NCBI GenBank assembly: GCA_036788195.1
Contig: DAIQNX010000001.1
Span: forward strand, 122,603-186,602
Direction: 5' to 3'
Source of the DNA: CALFXN01 sp937957815
GTDB taxonomy: Bacteria > Synergistota > Synergistia > Synergistales > Aminobacteriaceae
Length of the DNA: 64,000 nt
Shown here: in pieces, positions 34,271 through 43,646 of the stretch
Position numbering within the stretch: position 1 is the first letter of the stretch
Layout of the letters: every line of letters begins with the position of its first letter
Notes under the pieces: generated by a model
The model's input: only the letters and a program-made list of their open reading frames with translations
Database searches by the model: none
Told to the model about the DNA's origin: nothing
Position numbers and translations under genes: made by a program

Positions 34271-35016
34271 TGAGAGCGACCGTCATCGTCTTCCCCGGAA
34301 GCAATTGCGACCGGGACGTCGGACACGCGATCCGCCTCGTTCTCGGAACGGAGACGGATTTCGTCTGGCACAAGCAGTCGCAGCTCCCTTCCGGGACGGA
34401 TCTCGTCGTCCTTCCCGGGGGATTTTCCTATGGAGACTACCTTCGCTGCGGTGCCATGGCCGCCAGATCTCCGATCATGGAAGCCGTGTCACGCCACGCG
34501 GATTCCGGCGGACTGGTCGTCGGAATCTGCAACGGATTCCAGGTCCTGACGGAGTCCCGGCTTCTCCCCGGCGCACTCCTCGCCAACAGGTCGCTTCGCT
34601 TCATCTGCCGTCCATGCACGCTTCGCGTCGAACGGACGGATACTCCATTTACGCGAACGTTCCGGGATCATCAGATCGTCAGTTTCCCGATCGCGCACTA
34701 CGAGGGGCTGTATTTCCTGCCACCGGACGAACTTCGCGATCTCGAACGACGTCGGCAGGTCGTATTCCGTTACGCGTCGCCGGACGGTCGCGTCGACGAC
34801 GCGACCAATCCGAACGGAGCAATGAACAACATCGCCGGGATCGTCAACGAACGGGGAAATGTCCTCGGACTGATGCCTCACCCCGAACGCGCCGAAGACC
34901 TCCTGCTCGACCCCGAGACACGCTCCCGGTTCGGCGCAGATACGTTTTCAGGCAATCCCGACGGCACGGATTTCTGGAAGAGCGTTCGCGACTGGACGTA
35001 CGGGAGGTCAGCGTGA
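34270..35016 (+). CDS. purQ: phosphoribosylformylglycinamidine synthase subunit PurQ
   Basis: Glutaminase subunit of FGAM synthase that supplies ammonia to PurL. The 248-residue protein starts ATVIVFPGSNCDRDV and has the nucleophile elbow VVGICNGFQVL with its cysteine, and the His-Glu pair in GLMPHPERA. FSYGDYLRCG is also conserved. The ATG overlaps the purS stop and its stop overlaps the purL start, so the three subunits are translationally coupled. Confidence 0.96.
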   Translation: MRATVIVFPGSNCDRDVGHAIRLVLGTETDFVWHKQSQLPSGTDLVVLPGGFSYGDYLRCGAMAARSPIMEAVSRHADSGGLVVGICNGFQVLTESRLLPGALLANRSLRFICRPCTLRVERTDTPFTRTFRDHQIVSFPIAHYEGLYFLPPDELRDLERRRQVVFRYASPDGRVDDATNPNGAMNNIAGIVNERGNVLGLMPHPERAEDLLLDPETRSRFGADTFSGNPDGTDFWKSVRDWTYGRSA

Positions 35017-37196
35017 TGACAGACTTTAAAAAGGCGGGACTGCGTACCGACGAGTACGATTTCATCGTGCGGACCCTCGGAAGGGAACCGACCGAGACGG
35101 AACTCCGGATTCTCGGCGTCATGTGGTCCGAACACTGCAGCTATAAATCCACGAAGCCCCTTCTCAGGACGCTTCCGAACAAAAGCGAGCGCGTTTGGGC
35201 CGGCCCGGGCGAAAATGCCGGAATCGTGGATATCGGTCACGGATACGGCGTCGCCTTCAAGGTCGAAAGCCACAACCATCCGTCGGCCGTCGCTCCGTAT
35301 CAGGGAGCGGCGACCGGCGTCGGAGGAATCATCAGGGACATACTCGCCCTCGGCGCGCGGCCGATTGCCTCGATGGACGGCCTCTTCTTCGGCGACCCAT
35401 CGCATCCGAGAACGCAATCCCTTTCGACCGGCATCGTGAGCGGCGTCGCGGGATACGGCAACGCCGTCGGAGTTCCCACCGTCGGCGGCAAGACGATGTA
35501 CGACGGCTCGTATTCCGACAATCCGCTTCTGAACGCGCTCTGTCTCGGCATCGTCCGCAGAGAGGACGTCATCAGCTCGAAAACGGCCCGCCCCGGACAA
35601 CTCGTCGTCATCCTCGGGTCGAAAACGGGACGGGACGGCATAGCGGGCGCCGCGTTCGCATCCGTGGAACTCTCGGAAGATTCGAAGGCGAGCAGACCTT
35701 CGATCCAGATCGGTGACCCATTCATCGAAAAGCTCCTCATCGAGGCATGCCTCGAACTGCGCGACAAAGGGCTCATCGTTTGCATGCAGGATATGGGAGC
35801 CGCGGGAATCACGTCTTCGAGCAGCGAAATCGCCGCGAAAAGCGGCGTCGGAATGGTCGTCGACTTCGATCGAGTCCCGCTCCGGGCTGAAGGCATGCAG
35901 CCATGGGAAATAGCCCTCTCCGAATCGCAGGAGCGGATGCTTCTCATCGTCCTGCCCGAAGATTACGATTCGGTCGCACACGTCGCGGAACACTGGGGAC
36001 TCGACTGCGCCGTCATCGGCAAGGTCACTGAGGGCGACCGTTACGTCGTGCGGTGGTACGGAGAGGAAATCGTTTCCCTTCCCGCATCGCTGATCGTCGA
36101 CGATTGTCCCGAAGCGCACTGGGAAAGCCGATCTCCCGACTACGAATCCCGCAGGGTCTCCAGCCACGCGGAAACCGCACCGACGGGAACGAATCACGCG
36201 GACGCTCTCCTGGAAATCCTCTCGTCGCCCTCCACGGCTGACAAGAGTTGGATATACGAGCAGTACGACTCCATGGTTCAGACCAACACGATCGTCGGTC
36301 CCGGAGCGCCCGTTTCCCTTCTGAGAATCAGGGAAAACGGCAACATGCTCGCGGTTGCTCTGGAGTCCGAGCCGTGGAAGTGCCGGCTCGATCCGTTCGA
36401 GGGCGGCGCGGAATCCTTTGCCTGCGGCATTCGCGCGGTATCGGTCGCCGGAGCGGCCGCAATCGGCGCTACGGATTGTCTCAATTTCCCATCTCCCGAA
36501 AAACCCGAGCAATACTACGAGCTCTCGGAAGTCGTCAGAGGAATCGCCTTCTGCGGAAAAGAGCTTCAGTGTCCCATCGTTTCCGGAAATGTCAGCCTCT
36601 ACAACGAGAGCGCGTCCGGCGCCATCCTCCCGACACCGGTCATCGGCGTCGTCGGACTGATCGAAGCGCCGCTTTCCTGGATTCCCTCTGGCAACTGGAA
36701 GGCAGGGGACCTGGTGTATCTCGTCGGACGGCCGGAGGGATCCCTTTCCGGAAGCCGTTATCAGCAAACCATTTCCGGCTCCGTTCCCGGACGCCCGGTC
36801 CGGTTCGACGCGGAAGCCGAACGGCTGTTCTGCTCCCGCGCGCGCGCCACGGCAAGGGAACGGTGCGCCCGGAGCGGACGGGCGCTGGCAGGGGGGGGGC
36901 TTTCGGTCGCTCTCGTCCATGAAGCGCTCGCGAGCGGCATCGGTGCCTCCATCGACCTCCCTGCGGTCCTGGATACGCTCGGTACCCTTTTCGGCGAGGG
37001 AGGACCGCGCGCCGTCTACGCTGTCTCCGATCGTATGTCAGGGACATTCGAGGAACTCTGGCGCGGGTTTCCCTGCTTCCGCATCGGTGTAGCCGGAGGC
37101 GACTCTCTCAGGATCGGCGAACTGATTACGCTCACCCTTGGCGATATGGGAAGCGCGTTCCGTTCTTCCGCTACGATCTCCGGAGGACATAACTGA
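35016..37196 (+). CDS. purL: phosphoribosylformylglycinamidine synthase subunit PurL (small type)
   Basis: Catalytic ATP-dependent subunit converting FGAR to FGAM. The 726-residue protein has VMWSEHCSYKSTK near the N-terminus, GYGVAFKVESHNHPS, and later the duplicated AIRS-type halves. The second-half motif usually reading H-D-x-S-x-G-G-L is altered here to ALAGGGLSVAL; the three glycines are encoded in a run of nine G (36891-36899). The reading frame through the run is open and rejoins conserved sequence. The start at 35016 overlaps the purQ stop; an open frame extending to 34227 is only the shadow of purS-purQ. Confidence 0.95.
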   Translation: MTDFKKAGLRTDEYDFIVRTLGREPTETELRILGVMWSEHCSYKSTKPLLRTLPNKSERVWAGPGENAGIVDIGHGYGVAFKVESHNHPSAVAPYQGAATGVGGIIRDILALGARPIASMDGLFFGDPSHPRTQSLSTGIVSGVAGYGNAVGVPTVGGKTMYDGSYSDNPLLNALCLGIVRREDVISSKTARPGQLVVILGSKTGRDGIAGAAFASVELSEDSKASRPSIQIGDPFIEKLLIEACLELRDKGLIVCMQDMGAAGITSSSSEIAAKSGVGMVVDFDRVPLRAEGMQPWEIALSESQERMLLIVLPEDYDSVAHVAEHWGLDCAVIGKVTEGDRYVVRWYGEEIVSLPASLIVDDCPEAHWESRSPDYESRRVSSHAETAPTGTNHADALLEILSSPSTADKSWIYEQYDSMVQTNTIVGPGAPVSLLRIRENGNMLAVALESEPWKCRLDPFEGGAESFACGIRAVSVAGAAAIGATDCLNFPSPEKPEQYYELSEVVRGIAFCGKELQCPIVSGNVSLYNESASGAILPTPVIGVVGLIEAPLSWIPSGNWKAGDLVYLVGRPEGSLSGSRYQQTISGSVPGRPVRFDAEAERLFCSRARATARERCARSGRALAGGGLSVALVHEALASGIGASIDLPAVLDTLGTLFGEGGPRAVYAVSDRMSGTFEELWRGFPCFRIGVAGGDSLRIGELITLTLGDMGSAFRSSATISGGHN

Positions 37197-37197
37197 G

Positions 37198-38574
37198 ATG
37201 TGCGGCGTGTTCGGCGCGTACTCCCCGAAGGGAAACCCCGTTCTCGAGGAAGTCTATCTCGGTCTGTACGCGTTGCAGCATCGCGGTCAGGAATCTACCG
37301 GGGTCGCGTGGATCGGAGACGACGGACGGATCGCGTCAATAAAAGGAAACGGCCTGGTCCACGCGGCGCTGGACCAGGGCGACCTCGCCCGCCGGTCCGT
37401 TCACTGCGCGATCGGTCACGTCCGCTATTCCACGTCGGGAGGATCCGATCTTGCGAATGCGCAGCCCCTCATCTCGACGACGTCCAGAGGCTCCGTCGCG
37501 GTCGCCCACAACGGAAATCTGACGAACGCGGAAGGGCTCAAGACAATGCTCGAGAGCCGCGGAGCCATTTTCCAGTCCACAACGGACACAGAGGTCATCC
37601 TTCATCTGGTGGCGCACCAGCCGCACAAGCGCCCGATCGACGCACTCGTCGATTCCCTGACCCGCCTCGTCGGCGCATATTCCCTCACGCTTCTCATCGA
37701 CGACACGCTCGTGGCGGTCAGAGATCCGTGGGGATTCCGCCCGCTCGTCATCGGCAAACGCGGTGACGTGTGGTACGTCTCGTCCGAAACGTGCGCTTTG
37801 GATCTTGTCGGCGCGACGACGATCCGTGATATCGACCCCGGAGAGGTCGTCGTACTTGGACCGGATGGTCCGAGATCGCTCCGGATTCCGATGGAAACGC
37901 ATACGCATCGTCTCTGCTCCTTCGAGTTCGTCTACTTCGCGCGTCCCGACAGCGTTATCGAGGGCAAGTCCGTGTATGCCGTCAGAAAGGAACTCGGCCG
38001 GCGTCTCGCACGAAAAGGTCCCGCGACCGGAGCCGACATCGTATCGGGTATGCCCGACAGCGGAACGATCGCTGCGATGGGGTTCGCACAGGAGAGCGGT
38101 CTTTCCCACGAAACCGCGGTCGTCAGGAACCGATACGTCGGACGGACATTCATCGAGCCGACGCAGCGCGTTCGGGAACTGGGTGTCCGCATCAAGCTCA
38201 ACCCCATCACGGGGGTTCTCGCCGGAAAATCGGTGGTCGTCGTCGACGATTCGATCGTCCGGGGAACGACGTGTCAGAGGATGATCACGATGATCAAGTC
38301 AGCGGGGGCATCCGCCGTTCACATGCGCGTCTCCTCGCCCCCCGTCCGCTTTCCCTGCTACTATGGAATCGATACTCCGACACGCGTCGAGCTCGCGGCC
38401 GCACGGATGAACGTCAGGCAACTCGGGGCGGAGGTCGGGGCGGATTCGCTCGAATATCTCCCGGAGGAAGATCTCGTCGAGGCGATCGGTCTCGGCGAAA
38501 ACGGAGTCTGTACGGCTTGCTTCTCGGGAAAATATCTTGAAGAGGGAGGAGATGTCCGGGATGTCGCTCTATAA
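37198..38574 (+). CDS. purF: amidophosphoribosyltransferase
   Basis: Commits PRPP and glutamine to purine synthesis. The 458-residue protein begins MCGVFGAYSP, so Cys2 is the N-terminal nucleophile after methionine removal; no propeptide is visible, whereas Bacillus PurF has one. The glutaminase domain contains the HRGQESTG block and the PRT domain has the PRPP loop VVVVDDSIVRGTTCQRMI. Near the C-terminus Cys residues are few (VCTACFSG), which may hold an Fe-S cluster as in the Bacillus enzyme. It starts one base after purL. Confidence 0.96.
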   Translation: MCGVFGAYSPKGNPVLEEVYLGLYALQHRGQESTGVAWIGDDGRIASIKGNGLVHAALDQGDLARRSVHCAIGHVRYSTSGGSDLANAQPLISTTSRGSVAVAHNGNLTNAEGLKTMLESRGAIFQSTTDTEVILHLVAHQPHKRPIDALVDSLTRLVGAYSLTLLIDDTLVAVRDPWGFRPLVIGKRGDVWYVSSETCALDLVGATTIRDIDPGEVVVLGPDGPRSLRIPMETHTHRLCSFEFVYFARPDSVIEGKSVYAVRKELGRRLARKGPATGADIVSGMPDSGTIAAMGFAQESGLSHETAVVRNRYVGRTFIEPTQRVRELGVRIKLNPITGVLAGKSVVVVDDSIVRGTTCQRMITMIKSAGASAVHMRVSSPPVRFPCYYGIDTPTRVELAAARMNVRQLGAEVGADSLEYLPEEDLVEAIGLGENGVCTACFSGKYLEEGGDVRDVAL

Positions 38575-39550
38575 GGATGCAGGCGTCGATATCGAGGGAG
38601 GAGATCTCTGGGTCGACGTGATCAAACGGATCGTTTCGAAGATGCCATCGGATCCGCGAGCCATCGGAGGAATCGGAGGATTTTCCGGTCTGTATCGCGT
38701 CGACGGGGACCTGCTCATCGCGGGGTGCTGCGACGGCGTCGGGACGAAACTCGAAGTCGCGAAGATGGTCGGCGAATACCGCGGACTCGGACAGGACCTC
38801 GTCGCGATGAACGTGAACGATCTCGTCACCTGCGGCGCCCGTCCGCTCTTCTTCCTTGACTATATCGCCTGTGGGCGTCTCGACGTCTCTCTCATGTCGG
38901 CGGTGGTCGAAGGGATCGCCGACGCATGTTCTCAGAGCGGGTGCGCCCTCCTCGGAGGCGAGACGGCGGAAATGCCGGGAGTCTACCCGGCGGACGGGTT
39001 CGATCTCGCGGGATTTGCCGCAGGCATGGTCCGGGAGTCGGACGTCATCGACGGAAGCCGGGTTGGAAAAGGCGACGTCCTGATCGGCCTCGCAAGTTCG
39101 GGAATTCACAGTAACGGATTCTCGCTCGTCCGGAAGGTCCTCTTCGGAGACAACTCGTACGACGTGTCCGCAACGATCGATCCTCTCGACGAACCCCTCG
39201 GACGCGCGCTCATCCGCCCGACGAGGCTCTACGTCAGGCAGGTCCTCTCCCTGGCAGGAACCGGAAAAATCAGGGGAATGGCGCACATTACGGGCGGCGG
39301 ACTTTACGGCAATATCATCCGCGTCATCCCCAAAGATCTCGACGTCGACATCGATTACGCATCGTGGAAACGCCCGGCGATATTCGACGTCATCGCCGGG
39401 ACGGGCGTCGACGAGCAGGAAATGCGCCGGGTCTTCAATCTCGGGATCGGATTCTGTCTCGTGGTCGCGAAGGAGGACGCCGAAGAAATCCTTCACCGCT
39501 GCGGAGCGCTCGGCGAGATGGCGACCGTCATCGGTACGGTCACAGCATGA
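38561..39550 (+). CDS. purM: phosphoribosylformylglycinamidine cyclo-ligase
   Basis: AIR synthetase. The 329-residue protein has the opening MSLYKDAGVDIEGGD, DGVGTKLEVAKM, DLVTCGARPLFFLDYIACG and HITGGGLYGNIIRV. The start at 38561 is preceded by GGGAGGAGATGTCCGGG; an in-frame ATG at 38552 lies too close to that site. It overlaps the end of purF by 14 bases and purN by four. Confidence 0.95.
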   Translation: MSLYKDAGVDIEGGDLWVDVIKRIVSKMPSDPRAIGGIGGFSGLYRVDGDLLIAGCCDGVGTKLEVAKMVGEYRGLGQDLVAMNVNDLVTCGARPLFFLDYIACGRLDVSLMSAVVEGIADACSQSGCALLGGETAEMPGVYPADGFDLAGFAAGMVRESDVIDGSRVGKGDVLIGLASSGIHSNGFSLVRKVLFGDNSYDVSATIDPLDEPLGRALIRPTRLYVRQVLSLAGTGKIRGMAHITGGGLYGNIIRVIPKDLDVDIDYASWKRPAIFDVIAGTGVDEQEMRRVFNLGIGFCLVVAKEDAEEILHRCGALGEMATVIGTVTA

Positions 39551-40131
39551 CGGAACGGATCGCGATTCTCATTTCCGGACGGGGGACGAATATGGAGGCG
39601 ATCTTCGACAGGATCGCCTCCGGCGATCTCGATGCATCGGTCGCCTTCGTCGCGTCGGATTCGCCGGCCGCCGCAGGACTGAACAAGGCTTCATCCCGGG
39701 GTATTCCGGCGCACGTTCTCCCGTACGACCGGGGAAAGGCGGAGGGTGAACGGGATCTTCTCTCCCTCTGCCGGGAAAATGCCGTGACATGGATCGTCCT
39801 CGCGGGATTCATGCGGATCCTCTCCCCGGATTTCGTTTCCCGATTTCTCCATCGGATCGTCAATATCCACCCGGCGCTTCTTCCCGCATTCCGCGGGGCC
39901 CACGCGATCGAAGACGCGTGGAAGGCGGGGGTCCGACTCACCGGCGTCACGGTCCACCTCGTCGACAGCGGGACCGATACGGGCCCCATCCTTGCGCAGC
40001 GAGCGGTCCCCGTACACGACGACGATACGCCCGAAACGCTCGAAGAACGGATTCACGGAACGGAGCACGATCTCTACTGGAACACTCTCCGGGGTCTCTT
40101 CTCCGGCGGCCTCAAGCCGCTCTCGAGATAA
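39547..40131 (+). CDS. purN: phosphoribosylglycinamide formyltransferase
   Basis: Transfers the formyl group from 10-formyl-THF to GAR. The 194-residue protein has ILISGRGTNMEAIFD, the catalytic N-x-H region RIVNIHPALLPAFRG and the aspartate-bearing VHLVDSGTDTGPI. No purT or purU is nearby, so GAR formylation here is folate-dependent. The start overlaps the purM stop (ATGA). Confidence 0.96.
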   Translation: MTERIAILISGRGTNMEAIFDRIASGDLDASVAFVASDSPAAAGLNKASSRGIPAHVLPYDRGKAEGERDLLSLCRENAVTWIVLAGFMRILSPDFVSRFLHRIVNIHPALLPAFRGAHAIEDAWKAGVRLTGVTVHLVDSGTDTGPILAQRAVPVHDDDTPETLEERIHGTEHDLYWNTLRGLFSGGLKPLSR

Positions 40132-40182
40132 AGGGACACATCCCGCGACACTACCGATTCTCTTCCGAAAGGAGAGGCAAAC

Positions 40183-41709
40183 ATGAAAAAAACCGCTTTG
40201 CTCTCGGTTCACGACAAGACGGAGCTCGAAGCGCTCGCGAAGGCCCTTTCCGAAAGAGGGTACGACCTGCTGTCGAGTTCAGGCAGCGCGGCGCGAATCC
40301 GCGAATCCGGACTTCCCGTCAGGGAGGTCAGCGACCTGACCGGATTCCCGCACATCATGGAGGGACGAGTCAAGACGCTTCACCCGAAGATCTTCGGAGG
40401 AATTCTCGCCCGGCGGGGACACCCGGTGGACGAGGCCGACGCTAAACGCCACGATATTCCCATGATAGATATGGTCGTGTGCAATCTCTACCCCTTCGAG
40501 GAAACCGCAAAACTCGACTCGTCACTCGAGGATCTTCTCGACAATATAGATATCGGCGGCGTCTCCCTGATCCGAGCTGCCGCGAAGAACTACAGGAACG
40601 TCGTCGTGCTCACCGACCCGACGGACTATGCGCTCGTCGTCGAAGAGATCGACGCGGAGGGGGACGTCACCCTTCCGACACGGCAACGTCTCGCGCTCAA
40701 GGCGTTCCGAAAGACATCGGGGTACGACGCGACGATTCACGACGGCCTCTCGGACGCGCTTGGGGTCGAACGCGACGTTCTGCCCGAGGAAAGCGTCATG
40801 CGTCTCCGGAAGGTCATGCCTCTCCGGTACGGCGAGAACCCGCACCAGTCGGCGGCGCTCTACGAACCCGTCTTTTCGGACATGCCGTTCGACGTCCTCG
40901 GAGGCAAGGAGATTTCCTACAACAATATCCTCGACATCGACTCGGCGATGCGCGGACTCGCCATGCTGGGATCGTCGTGTGCCGCGCTCGTCATCAAACA
41001 TACGACCCCGTGCGGCATGGCCGTCGGAGCGACGCCTCTCGAGGCGTACGAGAAGGCCTATTCGTGCGATCCGCTTTCGGCATTCGGCGGCATCGTCGGC
41101 GTTACCCGGACCGTTGACGCCGAACTCGCCAGGGCGGTCGCGTCGCACTTCACCGAAGTCATCGTCGCCCCGTCGTTCACCGACGAAGCGATCGAACTCA
41201 TCAGGACGGAACGCCCCGCGCTCCGCCCCGTCCTCTGGAAGGGAAGACGCGTCTCGCCCTTGCAGATGACCGGGACCTGGGGCGGCGTTCTGATGCAGGA
41301 GGACAGCCTCCCTCCTCTTCCCGATCCCGCTAAGGGCGAATGGATCGGAAAGGAACGCAACGACCGCTGGGAAGACCTCATTCTCGCATGGAAGATCGCC
41401 GCGCTTTCCAAAAGCAACTCGGTCGCTCTCGTCCGGGACGGAAAGGCCGTGGGCATCGGAATGGGCTTCTGTAGCCGCGTCTACGCCGTGCGCTTCGCCA
41501 TCGAACAGGCAGGGGAGGCGGCGAAGGACTCCGTCATGGCGTCGGACGCGTTCTTCCCGTTCCCGGACGGGATCGAGGCGGCGGCGGAAGCCGGCGTCGC
41601 GGCGATCATCCAACCAGGCGGATCCGTCCGGGACGCCGACGTTATCGAGGCGGCCCGGAAGCTGTCCGTCAGCATGTTCCTGAGCGGACACCGAACCTTC
41701 CGTCACTGA
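40183..41709 (+). CDS. purH: bifunctional AICAR formyltransferase / IMP cyclohydrolase
   Basis: Last two steps to IMP. The 508-residue protein has the N-terminal MGS-like cyclohydrolase domain (LLSVHDKTELEALAKAL; GRVKTLHPKIFGGILARRG) and the C-terminal formyltransferase with LRYGENPHQSAALY, VIKHTTPCGMAVG and the final DAFFPFPDGIEAAAEAG-V. ATG follows AAAGGAGAGGCAAAC. A 51-base gap separates it from purN; no promoter or terminator is evident there. Confidence 0.97.
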   Translation: MKKTALLSVHDKTELEALAKALSERGYDLLSSSGSAARIRESGLPVREVSDLTGFPHIMEGRVKTLHPKIFGGILARRGHPVDEADAKRHDIPMIDMVVCNLYPFEETAKLDSSLEDLLDNIDIGGVSLIRAAAKNYRNVVVLTDPTDYALVVEEIDAEGDVTLPTRQRLALKAFRKTSGYDATIHDGLSDALGVERDVLPEESVMRLRKVMPLRYGENPHQSAALYEPVFSDMPFDVLGGKEISYNNILDIDSAMRGLAMLGSSCAALVIKHTTPCGMAVGATPLEAYEKAYSCDPLSAFGGIVGVTRTVDAELARAVASHFTEVIVAPSFTDEAIELIRTERPALRPVLWKGRRVSPLQMTGTWGGVLMQEDSLPPLPDPAKGEWIGKERNDRWEDLILAWKIAALSKSNSVALVRDGKAVGIGMGFCSRVYAVRFAIEQAGEAAKDSVMASDAFFPFPDGIEAAAEAGVAAIIQPGGSVRDADVIEAARKLSVSMFLSGHRTFRH

Positions 41710-41728
41710 GGATTGGAGGTCTCTTTCC

Positions 41729-43012
41729 ATGAATATCCTTCTTCTCGGAGGCGGCGGAAGAGAACACGCGATCCTTCGCGCTCTTCTGAAATCGAAGGAC
41801 GTTTCGCGGATCGATGTCGCACCGGGGAATGCCGGAATCTGCATGGAGGCGATCTGCCACGACGTGAATCCCGTCGATACCCGCGCCGTTCTCTCCCTTG
41901 CTGAAACGTTTCGTCCGGACCTCGTTCTGATCGGTCCGGAAGCTCCGCTCTGCGCGGGGATCGCCGACGATCTCCGCAGCGCGGGGTTCGCCGTCTTCGG
42001 CCCGGGCCAGCAGGGAGCGATGCTCGAAGGAAGCAAGTGCTTCGCGAAGGCCTTCATGCGCCGACACTCAATTCCCACGGCGGATTTCGATATCTGTACG
42101 TCGCGCTCAGAGGTCTCCGCGGCAATCGCGAAACGTCGTCCGCCATTCGTCGTCAAGGCGGACGGACTGGCGGCGGGAAAGGGGGTCATCGTTGCCGAAT
42201 CTCCTTCCGACGCGGAAAAGGCGGCCGCGGCGATGCTCTCGGGATCTCTCGGGAACTCGGGAAAGACGCTTCTCGTCGAAGATTTTCTGCCCGGCGACGA
42301 ACTGACCCTCCTGACGATGACCGACGGAGAGACGCTGCGCGTTCTCGCTCCGAGTCAGGACCACAAACGCGTGTTCGATCGCGACAAAGGACCGAACACG
42401 GGAGGAATGGGCGCGTTCGCCCCCGTTCCGTGGCTGACGGAAACTATGAAAAACGAAATCAATACCCGCATTCTTTTACCGACTATTCTCGGACTTCAAT
42501 CCGAAGGAATTCCCTATCGCGGCGTCCTGTATTTCGGACTCATGATCGACGCGAACGGATCCCCGAGTGTCGTCGAATACAACGTTCGTTTCGGCGATCC
42601 AGAGACACAGGTCGTCCTTCCTCTGTTCGGGGGAGATTTCGCTCAGGCGGTTTCCGCATGTGCCTCCGGGAAGCTCGGAACCGTCCCGTGGAACATCTCG
42701 CCGGGCTACGCGGTCGATGTCGTTATCTCCTCCGGCGGTTATCCGGGAACATATGAGACGGGACTCCCGATCCGGGGAATCCGCGAAGCGGAATCATCCT
42801 GCAACGTTTCGGTGCTTCATGCCGGAACGGCGCTTCGCGACGGAAGGGCCGTCACGTCCGGAGGGCGCGTTCTCAACGTCGTCGCGACGGGCGACACCCT
42901 CGATGACGCCCGCGAGCGCGCCTACCGAGGAACGGGGTGCATCGCGTTCGACGGAATGCATTTCAGGACGGACATTGCCCGGAAAGAGCGACTTCATCAG
43001 GAAAGGAGGTAA
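41729..43012 (+). CDS. purD: phosphoribosylamine-glycine ligase
   Basis: GAR synthetase of the ATP-grasp family. The 427-residue protein begins MNILLLGGGGREHAIL and has PFVVKADGLAAGKGVIVA, SQDHKRVFDRDKGPNTGGMGAF and the metal-binding VVEYNVRFGDPETQ. GGAGG lies 10 bases before the ATG. It is followed closely by purE. Confidence 0.97.
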   Translation: MNILLLGGGGREHAILRALLKSKDVSRIDVAPGNAGICMEAICHDVNPVDTRAVLSLAETFRPDLVLIGPEAPLCAGIADDLRSAGFAVFGPGQQGAMLEGSKCFAKAFMRRHSIPTADFDICTSRSEVSAAIAKRRPPFVVKADGLAAGKGVIVAESPSDAEKAAAAMLSGSLGNSGKTLLVEDFLPGDELTLLTMTDGETLRVLAPSQDHKRVFDRDKGPNTGGMGAFAPVPWLTETMKNEINTRILLPTILGLQSEGIPYRGVLYFGLMIDANGSPSVVEYNVRFGDPETQVVLPLFGGDFAQAVSACASGKLGTVPWNISPGYAVDVVISSGGYPGTYETGLPIRGIREAESSCNVSVLHAGTALRDGRAVTSGGRVLNVVATGDTLDDARERAYRGTGCIAFDGMHFRTDIARKERLHQERR

Positions 43013-43016
43013 TGAC

Positions 43017-43541
43017 ATGAACGGAACACCACCGAAGGTCGGCATCATTCTCGGCTCGGCAAGCGACATTCCGTTCGCAAAGACGATTTCGGAAACACTG
43101 GAGCTTTTCGGCGTCGGCCATGAAGTAACGGTTTCTTCCGCACACAGGACACCGGACGCTACGGTTCGCTATGCCGGAAACGCGATGTCCCGGGGAATCG
43201 GGGTTCTCATCTGCGTCGCGGGCTTATCCGCCGCCCTGCCCGGAGTCGTCGCGGCGCACACGCCGCTGCCGGTTCTGGGCGTCCCGGTCCCGGCAGGGTC
43301 GCTCGGCGGACTCGACGCATTGCTTTCTGTCGCGCAGATGCCCCCCGGAGTTCCCGTCGCCTCGCTCGGCATCGGAGGAGCGAAGAACGCGGCTCTTCTG
43401 GCGCTCAGGATTCTCTCGCTCGGGGATGAACGTCTCCTCGCAAAGCTGACGAAATGGACCGAAAATGAGGCGGAGAAGGTCGCCAGATCGCGAGCATCGA
43501 TCGAAGACCTTCCGTCAGCGCCGGAGGACGCGTTCCTGTAG
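43017..43541 (+). CDS. purE: N5-carboxyaminoimidazole ribonucleotide mutase (PurE)
   Basis: Last gene of the operon; makes CAIR. The 174-residue protein shows GIILGSASDIPFAKTI and the catalytic SSAHRTPD, with the glycine-rich GVPVPAGSLGGLDALLS. These residues fit class I PurE, which normally needs PurK; purK is not in this window. It may be encoded elsewhere, or this may be a CO2-using form. GGAAAGGAGG lies six bases before the ATG. A strong hairpin follows the gene. Confidence 0.94.
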   Translation: MNGTPPKVGIILGSASDIPFAKTISETLELFGVGHEVTVSSAHRTPDATVRYAGNAMSRGIGVLICVAGLSAALPGVVAAHTPLPVLGVPVPAGSLGGLDALLSVAQMPPGVPVASLGIGGAKNAALLALRILSLGDERLLAKLTKWTENEAEKVARSRASIEDLPSAPEDAFL

Positions 43542-43569
43542 ACGCAGAAATACCCTTTGATGAAAAGCG

Positions 43570-43604
43570 AACGGGGAGAGACCGGACTACCGTCTCTCCC
43601 CGTT
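43570..43604. terminator. terminator hairpin after the purine operon
   Basis: AACGGGGAGAGAC / GTCTCTCCCCGTT form a perfect 13-bp stem. The T-run is weak on both sides (CGCTTTTC on the minus strand), and the unit lies between convergent genes. Confidence 0.75.
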
Positions 43605-43646
43605 GATTCGTATTCCCTCAACGCCACTGAACGTCCGTCGGATTCG

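Noticed and set aside
34878..36920. 680-residue open frame antisense to purL
   Set aside because: Shadow of a GC-rich gene: no ribosome site, highly charged composition, no motif. purL is certain on the other strand.
40522..42189. 555-residue open frame antisense to purH and purD
   Set aside because: Same shadow effect; it crosses a gene boundary.
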